A stretch of 64,000 nucleotides of DNA from Bartonella sp. HY328. GTDB taxonomy: Bacteria; Pseudomonadota; Alphaproteobacteria; Rhizobiales; Rhizobiaceae. The position numbers and the translations under genes are program-made. Under the pieces are notes generated by a model, which had not been told where the DNA came from, made no database searches, and was given only the letters and a program-made list of their open reading frames with translations. Below are positions 56,532 through 64,000 of the stretch, piece after piece. Each line of letters opens with the position of its first letter. The first letter of the stretch is position 1. Where the stretch lies: assembly GCF_025449335.1 (NCBI RefSeq), contig NZ_CP104883.1, positions 1,666,501-1,730,500 on the forward strand, in the 5' to 3' direction.

Positions 56532-56998
56532 TGAGTGCCAGTGATACGGGCGTTGTTTTGACATCAATGGATATTATGGCGATTCTTGCAACTTTGCCGC
56601 ATAGATATCCGTTTTTGCTCATTGACCGAATTATCAATGTTGAAGCCGATGATTCAGCAACAGGTGTGAAAAATGTGACTATCAATGAACCACATTTTAC
56701 TGGTCACTTTCCTGAAAATCCGATCATGCCAGGCGTTTTAATTATTGAAGCCATGGCGCAGACTGCGGGTGCTATTTGCCTTCATGCGCGTGGTGTAGAT
56801 CGTCCAGGTGTAGTCTATTTTATGACTATTGATAATGCTAAGTTTCGTAAACCGGTTGTACCTGGTGATCAGTTACTTTTACATGTCAAAAAGATGAAAA
56901 GTCGCGGCAATATTGTTAAGTTTGCATGTACCGCTGAGGTTGATGGAGACAAGGTTGCAGAAGCTGAGGTTACTGCAATGATTGATACCAAGGGGTGA
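56531..56998 (+). CDS. fabZ: 3-hydroxyacyl-ACP dehydratase FabZ
   Basis: 155 residues, hot-dog fold. HRYPFLLIDR, and the active-site His59 (GHFPENPIMPG) and Glu73 (EAMAQ), are present. It dehydrates hydroxyacyl-ACP in fatty-acid elongation, competing with LpxA/LpxD for substrate, which explains its place in the lpx cluster. AAGGAG lies about 10 nt before its ATG inside lpxD. Confidence 0.96.
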   Translation: MSASDTGVVLTSMDIMAILATLPHRYPFLLIDRIINVEADDSATGVKNVTINEPHFTGHFPENPIMPGVLIIEAMAQTAGAICLHARGVDRPGVVYFMTIDNAKFRKPVVPGDQLLLHVKKMKSRGNIVKFACTAEVDGDKVAEAEVTAMIDTKG

Positions 56999-57613
56999 GT
57001 TTTTAGCTACGTTGCCTTTTTGTCCAAGGTGATATGTCGATTATAAAATGATTGTTGGAGGCTTTTAGCTCGCTAATTATTATTTGAGGTTGATATAAAT
57101 TCGAGGTTGGCTATTGTATTTATGTGCGAATTTAAAGGCGAATATTACTGATTAGGTTACTGTTTTTATTTCATCTTATAGCGTTTAAATGCTGGCTATT
57201 CTCGGTAATAAATTGGAAGATTATTAGATCGCCATCGTTTGCAAAACAATTTTAAATTTTTGAGATGAGATTTAAGGTTCTGCGGAGCAATGTTGTGTAG
57301 GCGCTGTGCAAGCGTGTTTTTGCCAATATGCTCCTTTACCCCCCCAAAAAAATTTTCGGCTCAAATAATTTATTTTGACGCTAGAGATAAAATATCGTTC
57401 AAAGCCTCTTTCGTTATTTTTTAGGTAGAAGGCATGCTAATACGGATTAAGTGAATATTGGGTTTTACCAATATAATATTTGTTTGTGCGACGCGATATT
57501 TTCAAATATATAATAGCAATGTTTTGTTCCAATTAGATAAGCTATTTTGATGCTTTATTAGTAATTGGATGTATAATATATTTTCAAATAAAACTAAATG
57601 AAGGTGACTTATT
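56999..57613. other. 615-bp gap splitting fabZ from lpxA
   Basis: No gene seen. It holds a run of seven C then seven A (57339-57352) and ATATTGG-N6-CCAATAT (57455-57474). In most relatives fabZ and lpxA are nearly contiguous, so this is an unusual insertion or decayed sequence. Confidence 0.55.
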
Positions 57614-58432
57614 ATGGCTGTTGCTCAAATTCATCCAACTGCATTGGTTGAGCCTGGTGCCAAGCTTGGCGACAATGTTGTTATTGGTCCATTTTGCCAT
57701 ATTAGTGCTGACGCCGAGATTGGCAATAATTGTGAAATAATGAGTCATGTGGTGATTATGGGCGCTACTCATTTAGGTGAGGGGGCAAAAGTTTATCCGC
57801 ATGCAATTTTAGGTGCAGATCCACAAAATAATAAGCATAAGGGTGGTCGCACTACTCTTGTTATTGGTAAAAACTGTATCATCCGCGAGGGTGTCACCAT
57901 GCATCGTGGTTCTGACAACTCCTTGGGAACGACTATTGTTGGTGATGATTGCCAATTTCTTGCTTATGCGCATGTAGCACATGATTGCGTATTAGGAAAT
58001 CACGTCACATTTTCAAATAATGTTATGATTGGCGGCCACGTAGTTATTGGGGATCATGTGATTATCGGTGGTGGTGGCGCGGTGCACCAGTTTGCTCGTG
58101 TTGGTCATCATGCCTTTGTTGGTGGGTTAGCAGCTCTTGTCGGGGATCTTATTCCTTTTGGTAGCGCAATCGGCGTCCATGCGCATCTTGGGGGGCTCAA
58201 TATCATTGGTATGAAGCGTTCAGGGTTGCAACGATCTGAGATTCATGCCATGCGCCATGCCGTAAATATGCTTTTTGATCGTACCAAGCCTATTCGTGAG
58301 CGTGCCGAGGATGTACGCCAAGAGTATCCATCGTCCATCGCTGTCGCTGATATGTTGAGCTTCATCGAAAATCGCGGCAAACGGTCTTTTTGTACACCAA
58401 AATTGGATATTGAAATGAGTGATAGTGATTAA
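57614..58432 (+). CDS. lpxA: UDP-N-acetylglucosamine acyltransferase
   Basis: 272 residues. Hexapeptide repeats form a left-handed beta-helix (1-190), with the catalytic His123 in AHVAHDC and a helical C-terminus from HLGGLNIIGMKRSG on. First step of lipid A synthesis. GAAGGTGA lies 7 nt before the ATG. The usual next genes lpxI and lpxB are absent downstream in this window. Confidence 0.95.
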   Translation: MAVAQIHPTALVEPGAKLGDNVVIGPFCHISADAEIGNNCEIMSHVVIMGATHLGEGAKVYPHAILGADPQNNKHKGGRTTLVIGKNCIIREGVTMHRGSDNSLGTTIVGDDCQFLAYAHVAHDCVLGNHVTFSNNVMIGGHVVIGDHVIIGGGGAVHQFARVGHHAFVGGLAALVGDLIPFGSAIGVHAHLGGLNIIGMKRSGLQRSEIHAMRHAVNMLFDRTKPIRERAEDVRQEYPSSIAVADMLSFIENRGKRSFCTPKLDIEMSDSD

Positions 58433-59214
58433 TTAAGACTTAATCAGATCCTTTAATTATAGACAATGGCTAAAGTGTTTTTTGTTTTCAAAAGACAATA
58501 TGAAAGAAGAAGAACGGTTTAAGCTAAATTTAGCTTAAACTGCCTTATGTAAATATAAAACAGTTAGTGCCACCTTTCTAAAAATTTTCGCCCTTAGTTT
58601 TAAGGTGTTTTATTAAGTGCTTTTTAGATTTTTTTTCTAATTTGTAATAATAAGATTTTCGCATAGCCTTGTTGCATACTTTATACTCGAACCAAATATT
58701 TTCTCAAAATCCCTTTTTACATAGCATTTTTCACTTGACCATTTACACGTACGGCGCGACGCCTTTGGTTTGGCTTCACAGTGTTCATGTATCTTGTATC
58801 TATTTTCTTTATCAAGTTTTAAACTTGCCGGATGCCTTAATGGTTGTTAGCCTTGATATGCTTTTACATTTAAAAGGCACAATTCATTCCAATGGATTTT
58901 GATAATGGTATTATAAATTCGATATTGAATGATTACCCAAAAAAATGAGGCTTTTTATGTGTTCAAAATTGCTTTATTGTTTTGGTGAATGTTATATTGC
59001 TCAATGATATTTTGAAAGTGATATTTACTTAGATTTAAATCATTTGTTACTAAGCGCAGCGAGCCATTAATATATTTTCATTAATAAAAATTTAGTGTTT
59101 GGCTAAACAATTCGTCGTGAATGATGTATTTTGCATTTTTTTAGCCATAAAAGCTTTTTAAATCTATTTACCCTATTGAAACATAGAGTAACTGGTAAGA
59201 TCAGGAGCCAGGAT
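58433..59214. other. 782-bp AT-rich gap after lpxA
   Basis: It contains a perfect 24-bp palindrome at 58517-58540. A 77-codon frame at 58669-58902 has no good ribosome site or protein-like composition and is not called. The remainder should include the promoter of the DegP-like gene. Confidence 0.55.
58517..58540. repeat. Perfect 24-bp palindrome
   Basis: GTTTAAGCTAAA followed at once by its exact complement, 85 nt after lpxA. No T-run follows. It could be an operator or a weak 3'-end hairpin. Confidence 0.7.
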
Positions 59215-60627
59215 ATGATAAAAAAATATTTAGCCTCTTCTATTGTACTTTTAGCGATTTTTTCGGGCAGCTTGGGTGCCAATGCGCAAGAAGTCCAACG
59301 ACACGTTCCGCAAAATCCAATGGAAATGCAGCTTTCCTTTGCACCTTTGGTAAAAAAGGCTATGCCGGCAGTGGTTAATGTTTATGCGGCAAGGCAAGTT
59401 CGGCGCCAAGCAACACCTTTTGATGGTGATCCATTTTTTGAACAGTTTTTTGGAGGCCGTTTTCAAAATCAGCCTCCCCGTGTTCAATCTTCGCTAGGAT
59501 CTGGTGTTATTGTTGATCAAAGCGGTTTGATTGTTACAAATTATCACGTTATCCGTGGTGCTGATGACGTAAAGGTAGCCTTGTCAGATGGGCGTGAGTT
59601 TGAAAGCAAGGTTTTATTGAAAGATGAGGCAACAGATATTGCTGTCTTAAAAATAGATCCGCATGGTTTGCATTTCCCAGTTTTAGCGCTTGCAGATTCC
59701 GATAAGGTTGAAGTTGGTGATTTGGTTTTAGCGATTGGTAACCCCTTTGGCGTCGGGCAGACTGTAACAAGTGGTATTGTGTCGGCCCAAGCGCGAACTA
59801 AGGTTGGAATTTCTGATTTTGACTTTTTCATTCAGACCGATGCTGCAATTAATCCAGGTAATTCTGGTGGCGCACTTATCGGTATGGATGGAAATCTTAT
59901 TGGCATTAATACTGCAATTTATTCACGCACTGGCGGTTCTATTGGTATTGGTTTTGCTATCCCCTCCAATCTTGTTCGATCAGTGGTTGAAACAGTAAAG
60001 CGTGGTGGCAGTAATTTTGAGCAGCCTTATCTTGGCGCATCGTTTCAAGGATTAGATACAGCATTGGCTGAAAGTCTGGGTATGGAGCAGCCTTATGGCG
60101 CTTTAGTAACCGATGTGCAAGCCAATAGTCCGGCAGCTAAGGCTGGTTTATCGGTTGGCGACATTATTTTAACCGCTCAAGGGCAAAAAATTGAAAATCC
60201 CGATGCGCTTGGTTATCGTCTATTGACTACTGGAATTGATAAAACTATCGATTTTGATATTATGCGCAATAGCAAGGTTGCCAAAATAACAGTTGTTCTT
60301 ACAGCTATGCCAAGTGATGCATCAGGTGCTGCCGAGGTTATTACTGGTAATTCACCCTTTACGGGCACTGAAGTCTCTAATTTGACGCCAATTAATGCGC
60401 GGCGCTTTAATCAGCCACAAAATGCTAAAGGGGTGGTTATCAGTAATGTCGATGATAATTCACGCGCGGCAAATGTTTTTGCTAAAGGTGATGTGATAAG
60501 AGCGGTAAATGGCCAGCTTATTAATACGGTTAATGATTTGAAAAAAGTTTTAAATGCAGGTCAGCCGCAAATTTGGCGACTAGAATTTGTACGTAATGGA
60601 GTTTTAATCCGACAATTCTATCGTTAG
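59215..60627 (+). CDS. DegP/HtrA-family periplasmic serine protease
   Basis: 470 residues from ATG at 59215, with AGGAG 8 nt upstream. A signal peptide ends near residue 24 (GANAQ). The triad is His111 (TNYHV), Asp141 (TDIAVL) and Ser217 (GNSGGA). Two PDZ domains follow (about 290-375 and 390-465). It degrades or refolds damaged envelope proteins. The frame is open 28 codons further, but without a signal-like start. The Do-type family has paralogues in this group, so DegP versus MucD/DegQ is not settled. Confidence 0.93.
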   Translation: MIKKYLASSIVLLAIFSGSLGANAQEVQRHVPQNPMEMQLSFAPLVKKAMPAVVNVYAARQVRRQATPFDGDPFFEQFFGGRFQNQPPRVQSSLGSGVIVDQSGLIVTNYHVIRGADDVKVALSDGREFESKVLLKDEATDIAVLKIDPHGLHFPVLALADSDKVEVGDLVLAIGNPFGVGQTVTSGIVSAQARTKVGISDFDFFIQTDAAINPGNSGGALIGMDGNLIGINTAIYSRTGGSIGIGFAIPSNLVRSVVETVKRGGSNFEQPYLGASFQGLDTALAESLGMEQPYGALVTDVQANSPAAKAGLSVGDIILTAQGQKIENPDALGYRLLTTGIDKTIDFDIMRNSKVAKITVVLTAMPSDASGAAEVITGNSPFTGTEVSNLTPINARRFNQPQNAKGVVISNVDDNSRAANVFAKGDVIRAVNGQLINTVNDLKKVLNAGQPQIWRLEFVRNGVLIRQFYR

Positions 60628-60652
60628 ACTTAAATTTTAAGCATTTTAATTC

Positions 60653-60690
60653 AAAAAAAGCGTATTTAAAGCCAATTAAATACGCTTTTT
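60653..60690. terminator. Bidirectional intrinsic terminator
   Basis: AAAAAGCGTATTTA / TAAATACGCTTTTT with an 8-nt loop between the converging protease and argC genes, with T-runs both ways. Confidence 0.88.
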
Positions 60691-60713
60691 ATATATCGAT
60701 GATAAACTACTAA

Positions 60714-61631
60714 TTAACCGATCATCAGGTTTAGATTTTGTACAGCAGCACCAGAGGCTCCTTTGCCAAGATTATCAAGAACTGCAACGACATTTATAAA
60801 ACTATCATTACCTGTGATATAAATTTTTAAACGATCAGTATTCACCAGTTCCTCTGCATCTATACGGCTGATGATGGCGGTTTGTTCCAAAGGATCAATC
60901 TCAACAATATCTTGGCCACTATAATGGTGGCAAAAAAGATCATATAACGCTTTTTTATCTATCTTACCATTAAGGCGTTCGAGATAAAGTGGCACATTAA
61001 CAATCATACCTTGTGCAAAACGCCCAACACTTGGAGTAAAAATAGGACTATGCCCCAAAAGCCCGTGCATGGTTATTTCTGGAACATGTTTGTGTTTTAA
61101 ATTTAGTCCATAAAGAAAATCATTAGCATGAATTGCGTCTTCACGTGTTAGATCTTCCATTTGTGCAATAAGTTGTTTTCCTCCGCCAGTATAGCCCGAA
61201 ACAGCATTAATCGTGACAGGATAATCCTCAGGAAGAACGCGAGCTTCGCGCAATGGACGTAAAATTGATATTGCGCCAGTTGGATAGCAACCCGGATTTG
61301 CAACATATTGCGCATTGGCGATGCGTTGGCTTTGTCCCTTGCTCATTTCAGCAAAACCGTAGGTCCAATTTGGGTCGGTCCTAAAAGCGGTTGAACTATC
61401 AATAATGCGGGTAGGGCACCCCTGTAGCATCTTTACTGCTTCTTTTGAAGCATCATCTGGCAAGCATAAAATTACAATATCGGCACTTCGCAAATAATCG
61501 GCGCGAATATCAAGATTGCGGCGATCTGCTAATGGGATGGACAAAAGTTCAATATCATTGCGCATTTCAAGCCGCTTTGCAATTTGCAAGCCTGTTGTGC
61601 CGTGTTCACCATCAATAAAAACTTTTGCCAT
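60714..61631 (-). CDS. argC: N-acetyl-gamma-glutamyl-phosphate reductase (type 2)
   Basis: 305 residues from ATG at 61631, with GGAG 6 nt upstream (TTG at 61643 rejected). The NAD(P)-binding start is VFIDGEHGTTGL and the catalytic Cys115 is in NPGCYPTGA. The short length and GEHGTTG mark the type 2 ArgC common in alphaproteobacteria. Third step of arginine synthesis. In many relatives it follows rplM-rpsI, which are not adjacent here. Confidence 0.95.
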   Translation of the reverse strand: MAKVFIDGEHGTTGLQIAKRLEMRNDIELLSIPLADRRNLDIRADYLRSADIVILCLPDDASKEAVKMLQGCPTRIIDSSTAFRTDPNWTYGFAEMSKGQSQRIANAQYVANPGCYPTGAISILRPLREARVLPEDYPVTINAVSGYTGGGKQLIAQMEDLTREDAIHANDFLYGLNLKHKHVPEITMHGLLGHSPIFTPSVGRFAQGMIVNVPLYLERLNGKIDKKALYDLFCHHYSGQDIVEIDPLEQTAIISRIDAEELVNTDRLKIYITGNDSFINVVAVLDNLGKGASGAAVQNLNLMIG

Positions 61632-61908
61632 TTTAGTCTCCAAAAAACTGTTTGATGATTATATACATGGACTAGTCTATTTAAAATAGCATTTTTGAAC
61701 TGTTTTTATAAAAAATGTGATGTGTTTTTTGCTAAAAATGTGAAATGAAAATAGATAAGATTTGGGTAGCTATGATAAAAACTGTTTTCTCAATCAAGAC
61801 GGTGAATGGTTCATTTTAAAATCGTTTAAAAAATATATCGGTAATAGCCTATTGGCTTCATTTGTGTTATTGGCAAATGAGTTGCTGTTATAATAGAGGA
61901 AACCGCTC

Positions 61909-63216
61909 ATGGTACAGTCCGCAAGCATGTCTTTAGATCGTTTTTTCAATGGTGATTTGGAATCAGTTGATTCCGATGTTTTTAATGCAATTCGTGGTGA
62001 ACTCGGTCGTCAGCGTCATGAAGTTGAGCTGATCGCTTCAGAAAACATCGTATCTCGTGCTGTTTTAGAAGCGCAAGGATCCGTTTTTACCAATAAATAT
62101 GCTGAAGGCTATCCAGGTAAGCGTTATTATGGCGGTTGCCAATATGCTGATGTGGTAGAAGAACTAGCGATTGAACGCGCCAAAAAATTGTTTAATTGTG
62201 GTTTTGCTAATGTGCAGCCTAATTCTGGTAGTCAGATGAATCAGGCGGTTTTTCTAGCATTGCTACAGCCGGGTGATACCTTTATGGGGCTTGATTTAAA
62301 TTCTGGTGGTCACTTAACCCATGGTTCGCCAGTCAATATGTCAGGTAAATGGTTTAATGTTGTTTCATATGGCGTTCGCCGTGATGACCAATTATTAGAC
62401 ATGGAAGAAATTGCCAATCTTGCTCGCCAACACAAGCCTAAGCTTATTCTTGCAGGTGGTACTGCCTATTCTCGTATTTGGGATTGGGAGCGTTTCCGTG
62501 AAATCGCCGATGAGATTGGCGCTTATCTCATGGTTGATATGGCCCACATTGCAGGCCTTGTTGCTGGTGGACAACATCCTTCCCCGCTACCTTATGCGCA
62601 TGTTGTTACCACAACTACCCACAAATCTTTACGCGGTCCTCGTGGTGGCATGATTTTGACCAATCATGAAGATATTGCCAAAAAAATTAATTCGGCGGTT
62701 TTCCCTGGGCTTCAGGGTGGACCTTTAATGCATGTTATTGCCGCAAAAGCAGTTGCATTTGGTGAAGCATTACAACCAGAGTTTAAAACTTACGCACAAA
62801 ATGTGGTTGTAAATGCAAAGGCGCTAGCGCAAACCTTGCAATCTAGTGGTCTTGATATTGTTTCAGGCGGTACTGATAATCACTTAATGTTGGTAGATTT
62901 ACGCCCCAAAAATGCAACAGGTAAGCGTGCTGAGGCAGCTCTAGGTCGCGCTAATATTACTTGTAATAAAAACGGTATTCCGTTCGACCCTGAAAAACCC
63001 TTTGTAACATCAGGTGTTCGTCTTGGTACGCCTGCTGGTACTGCTCGTGGTTTTATGGCTGGTGAATTTACCGAAATTGGTAATTTAATTGCTGAAGTCC
63101 TTGATGGTCTTAAGGCAGCTAATTCGGATGAAGGTAATGCAGCAGTTGAGGAACATGTTCGCAAGAAAATTATTACTCTTACCGAGCGTTTCCCGCTTTA
63201 TTCTTATTTAGGATAA
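61909..63216 (+). CDS. glyA: Serine hydroxymethyltransferase
   Basis: 435 residues, full length. The PLP lysine is in TTTTHKSLRGPRGG near residue 237, with ASENIVS and NKYAEGYPGKRYYGGC in the N-terminal part. It converts serine and tetrahydrofolate to glycine and methylene-THF. GAGGAAA lies 7 nt before the ATG. Upstream of nrdR, as is usual in alphaproteobacteria, but with its own terminator between them. Confidence 0.97.
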   Translation: MVQSASMSLDRFFNGDLESVDSDVFNAIRGELGRQRHEVELIASENIVSRAVLEAQGSVFTNKYAEGYPGKRYYGGCQYADVVEELAIERAKKLFNCGFANVQPNSGSQMNQAVFLALLQPGDTFMGLDLNSGGHLTHGSPVNMSGKWFNVVSYGVRRDDQLLDMEEIANLARQHKPKLILAGGTAYSRIWDWERFREIADEIGAYLMVDMAHIAGLVAGGQHPSPLPYAHVVTTTTHKSLRGPRGGMILTNHEDIAKKINSAVFPGLQGGPLMHVIAAKAVAFGEALQPEFKTYAQNVVVNAKALAQTLQSSGLDIVSGGTDNHLMLVDLRPKNATGKRAEAALGRANITCNKNGIPFDPEKPFVTSGVRLGTPAGTARGFMAGEFTEIGNLIAEVLDGLKAANSDEGNAAVEEHVRKKIITLTERFPLYSYLG

Positions 63217-63238
63217 GCTTAAATATTTTTAATCCTTG

Positions 63239-63306
63239 CTCCGGTTCAATATTTACTGCAAAAAGTTTATGTGCTTTATGCCTTTAAATATTAAACCGGA
63301 GTTTTT
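63239..63306 (+). terminator. Intrinsic terminator of glyA
   Basis: CTCCGGTT-c-AATATTTA pairs with TAAATATT-a-AACCGGAG across a 29-nt loop and is followed by five T residues. The long stem is convincing despite the large loop. Confidence 0.75.
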
Positions 63307-63507
63307 ATATAATCGCTTTGTCTCATTAAAAAATGTAAAAATACGCACTGTGATTTGAGTGTATATGCTGATTATTTATAACCTTTAACATCGATGAGTA
63401 ATTACTAAATTTAAAAAATCGATGTCATTGATCTTATGTTTTTAATCTTTTCTAACGCTATCATAAGGTTATGAATTTTAGACTAGAATAAAGAGAGTGA
63501 CCACGAT

Positions 63508-63981
63508 ATGCGCTGCCCCTTTTGTCAATGTGAAGATACACAAGTTAAGGATTCACGTCCAACAGAAGATGGATCGGTCATTCGCCGACGGCGTATTTGC
63601 TCACTATGCGGCGGGCGCTTTACCACTTTTGAGCGTGTGCAACTTCGTGAATTAATGGTGATAAAAAAAAGTGGTCGCCATATGCCTTTTGACCGCGAAA
63701 AATTAATGCGTTCCATCGATGTTGCGCTGCGCAAGCGCGAAATAGATAAAGAAAAAATTGATCGCGCGGTTTCTGGCATTGTACGCCAGCTGGAAAGCTC
63801 AGGCGAAGTTGAGGTCACCTCCGAGGAGATTGGTCGGTTGGTAATGGAAGCATTAAAGCGCATTGATGATATTGCTTACATTCGATTTGCATCGGTTTAC
63901 CGCAATTTTAGTTCGGCACAGGATTTCCATAATATTATCGATGAGGTAAAAATTTCACCGACTGACGAGGTTAAGGAATGA
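63508..63981 (+). CDS. nrdR: Transcriptional repressor NrdR
   Basis: 157 residues. The zinc ribbon is Cys3, Cys6, Cys31, Cys34; the ATP-cone domain covers about 49-139. It represses ribonucleotide reductase genes according to dATP/ATP levels. It overlaps the next gene by 4 bases (ATGA). Confidence 0.96.
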   Translation: MRCPFCQCEDTQVKDSRPTEDGSVIRRRRICSLCGGRFTTFERVQLRELMVIKKSGRHMPFDREKLMRSIDVALRKREIDKEKIDRAVSGIVRQLESSGEVEVTSEEIGRLVMEALKRIDDIAYIRFASVYRNFSSAQDFHNIIDEVKISPTDEVKE

Positions 63982-64000
63982 CACTAGATGACCAGCAGAT
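63978..64000 (+). CDS. ribD: Start of probable ribD (first 7 codons, cut by window edge)
   Basis: ATG at 63978 overlaps the nrdR stop (ATGA), with AAGGA just before. MTLDDQQ resembles a RibD N-terminus, and ribD follows nrdR in most alphaproteobacteria. The call rests chiefly on position. Confidence 0.5.

Noticed and set aside
58669..58902. 77-codon frame in the gap before the DegP-like gene
   Set aside because: No clear ribosome site, unnatural composition rich in Leu, His and Tyr, and no link to neighbours; likely chance in AT-rich DNA.
59131..59214. Longer start of the DegP-like protease
   Set aside because: It would bury the signal peptide 28 residues inside; AGGAG supports ATG at 59215.

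Overview
The window is AT-rich chromosomal DNA from an alphaproteobacterium, most likely of the order Hyphomicrobiales (Rhizobiales), in an AT-rich relative of the Brucellaceae/Bartonellaceae. The grounds are gene orders typical of that group (lptF-lptG-lptD-surA; erpA/dgt-argS-SPOR; rseP-bamA-lpxD-fabZ; glyA-nrdR-ribD), an alphaproteobacterial SOS box (GTTC-N7-GTTC) before uvrA, and a narK1-narK2-narGHJI-ppiC-moaA cluster. I see no rRNA, tRNA, CRISPR array, prophage or intact insertion sequence. The assignment rests on recognised motifs and gene order; no database was searched.

Layout. 1-5.3 kb (-): lptF-lptG-lptD-surA, the LPS export and outer-membrane assembly operon, cut by the window edge within surA. 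5.5-7.9 kb (+): pepA-holC and two small membrane proteins, closed by a terminator. 8.0-10.5 kb (-): an MHS-type transporter and a nucleoside hydrolase. 11.3-13.1 kb (+): an RtcB-family RNA ligase overlapping peptide chain release factor H, an RNA-repair and ribosome-rescue pair. 13.2-15.1 kb: divergent cobS and cobT, the last steps of cobalamin synthesis. 15.4-27.2 kb (-): a nitrate-respiration supra-operon narK1-narK2-narG-narH-narJ-narI-ppiC-moaA with two perfect FNR-type sites upstream and a cluster of inverted repeats between narI and ppiC. 27.9-29.2 kb (-): two proteins of unknown function. 29.5-31.7 kb (-): parC. 31.8-32.0 kb: a short MITE-like element with long terminal inverted repeats. 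32.2-36.6 kb: tspO, uvrA and ssb. 37.1-43.9 kb: an exported protein, thrS, bpt, an AbrB-type membrane protein and another exported protein. 44.1-51.0 kb: erpA, dgt, argS and a very long SPOR-domain protein. 51.3-58.4 kb (+): rseP-bamA-lpxD-fabZ and, after a 615-bp gap, lpxA. 59.2-64.0 kb: a DegP-type protease, argC (-), glyA, nrdR and the first codons of ribD.

How the genes work together. Two regions serve the outer membrane: LptF/G/D and SurA export and fold LPS and beta-barrel components, while RseP, BamA, LpxD, FabZ, LpxA and the DegP-like protease provide barrel insertion, lipid A synthesis and envelope stress handling. The nar cluster encodes a complete membrane nitrate reductase with its transporters, assembly chaperone, a PPIase and a molybdenum-cofactor enzyme, apparently switched on by oxygen limitation. 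The RtcB/PrfH pair is the most accessory-looking functional module. The MITE, the unknown pair at 27.9-29.2 kb and the inverted repeats are the least explained parts.
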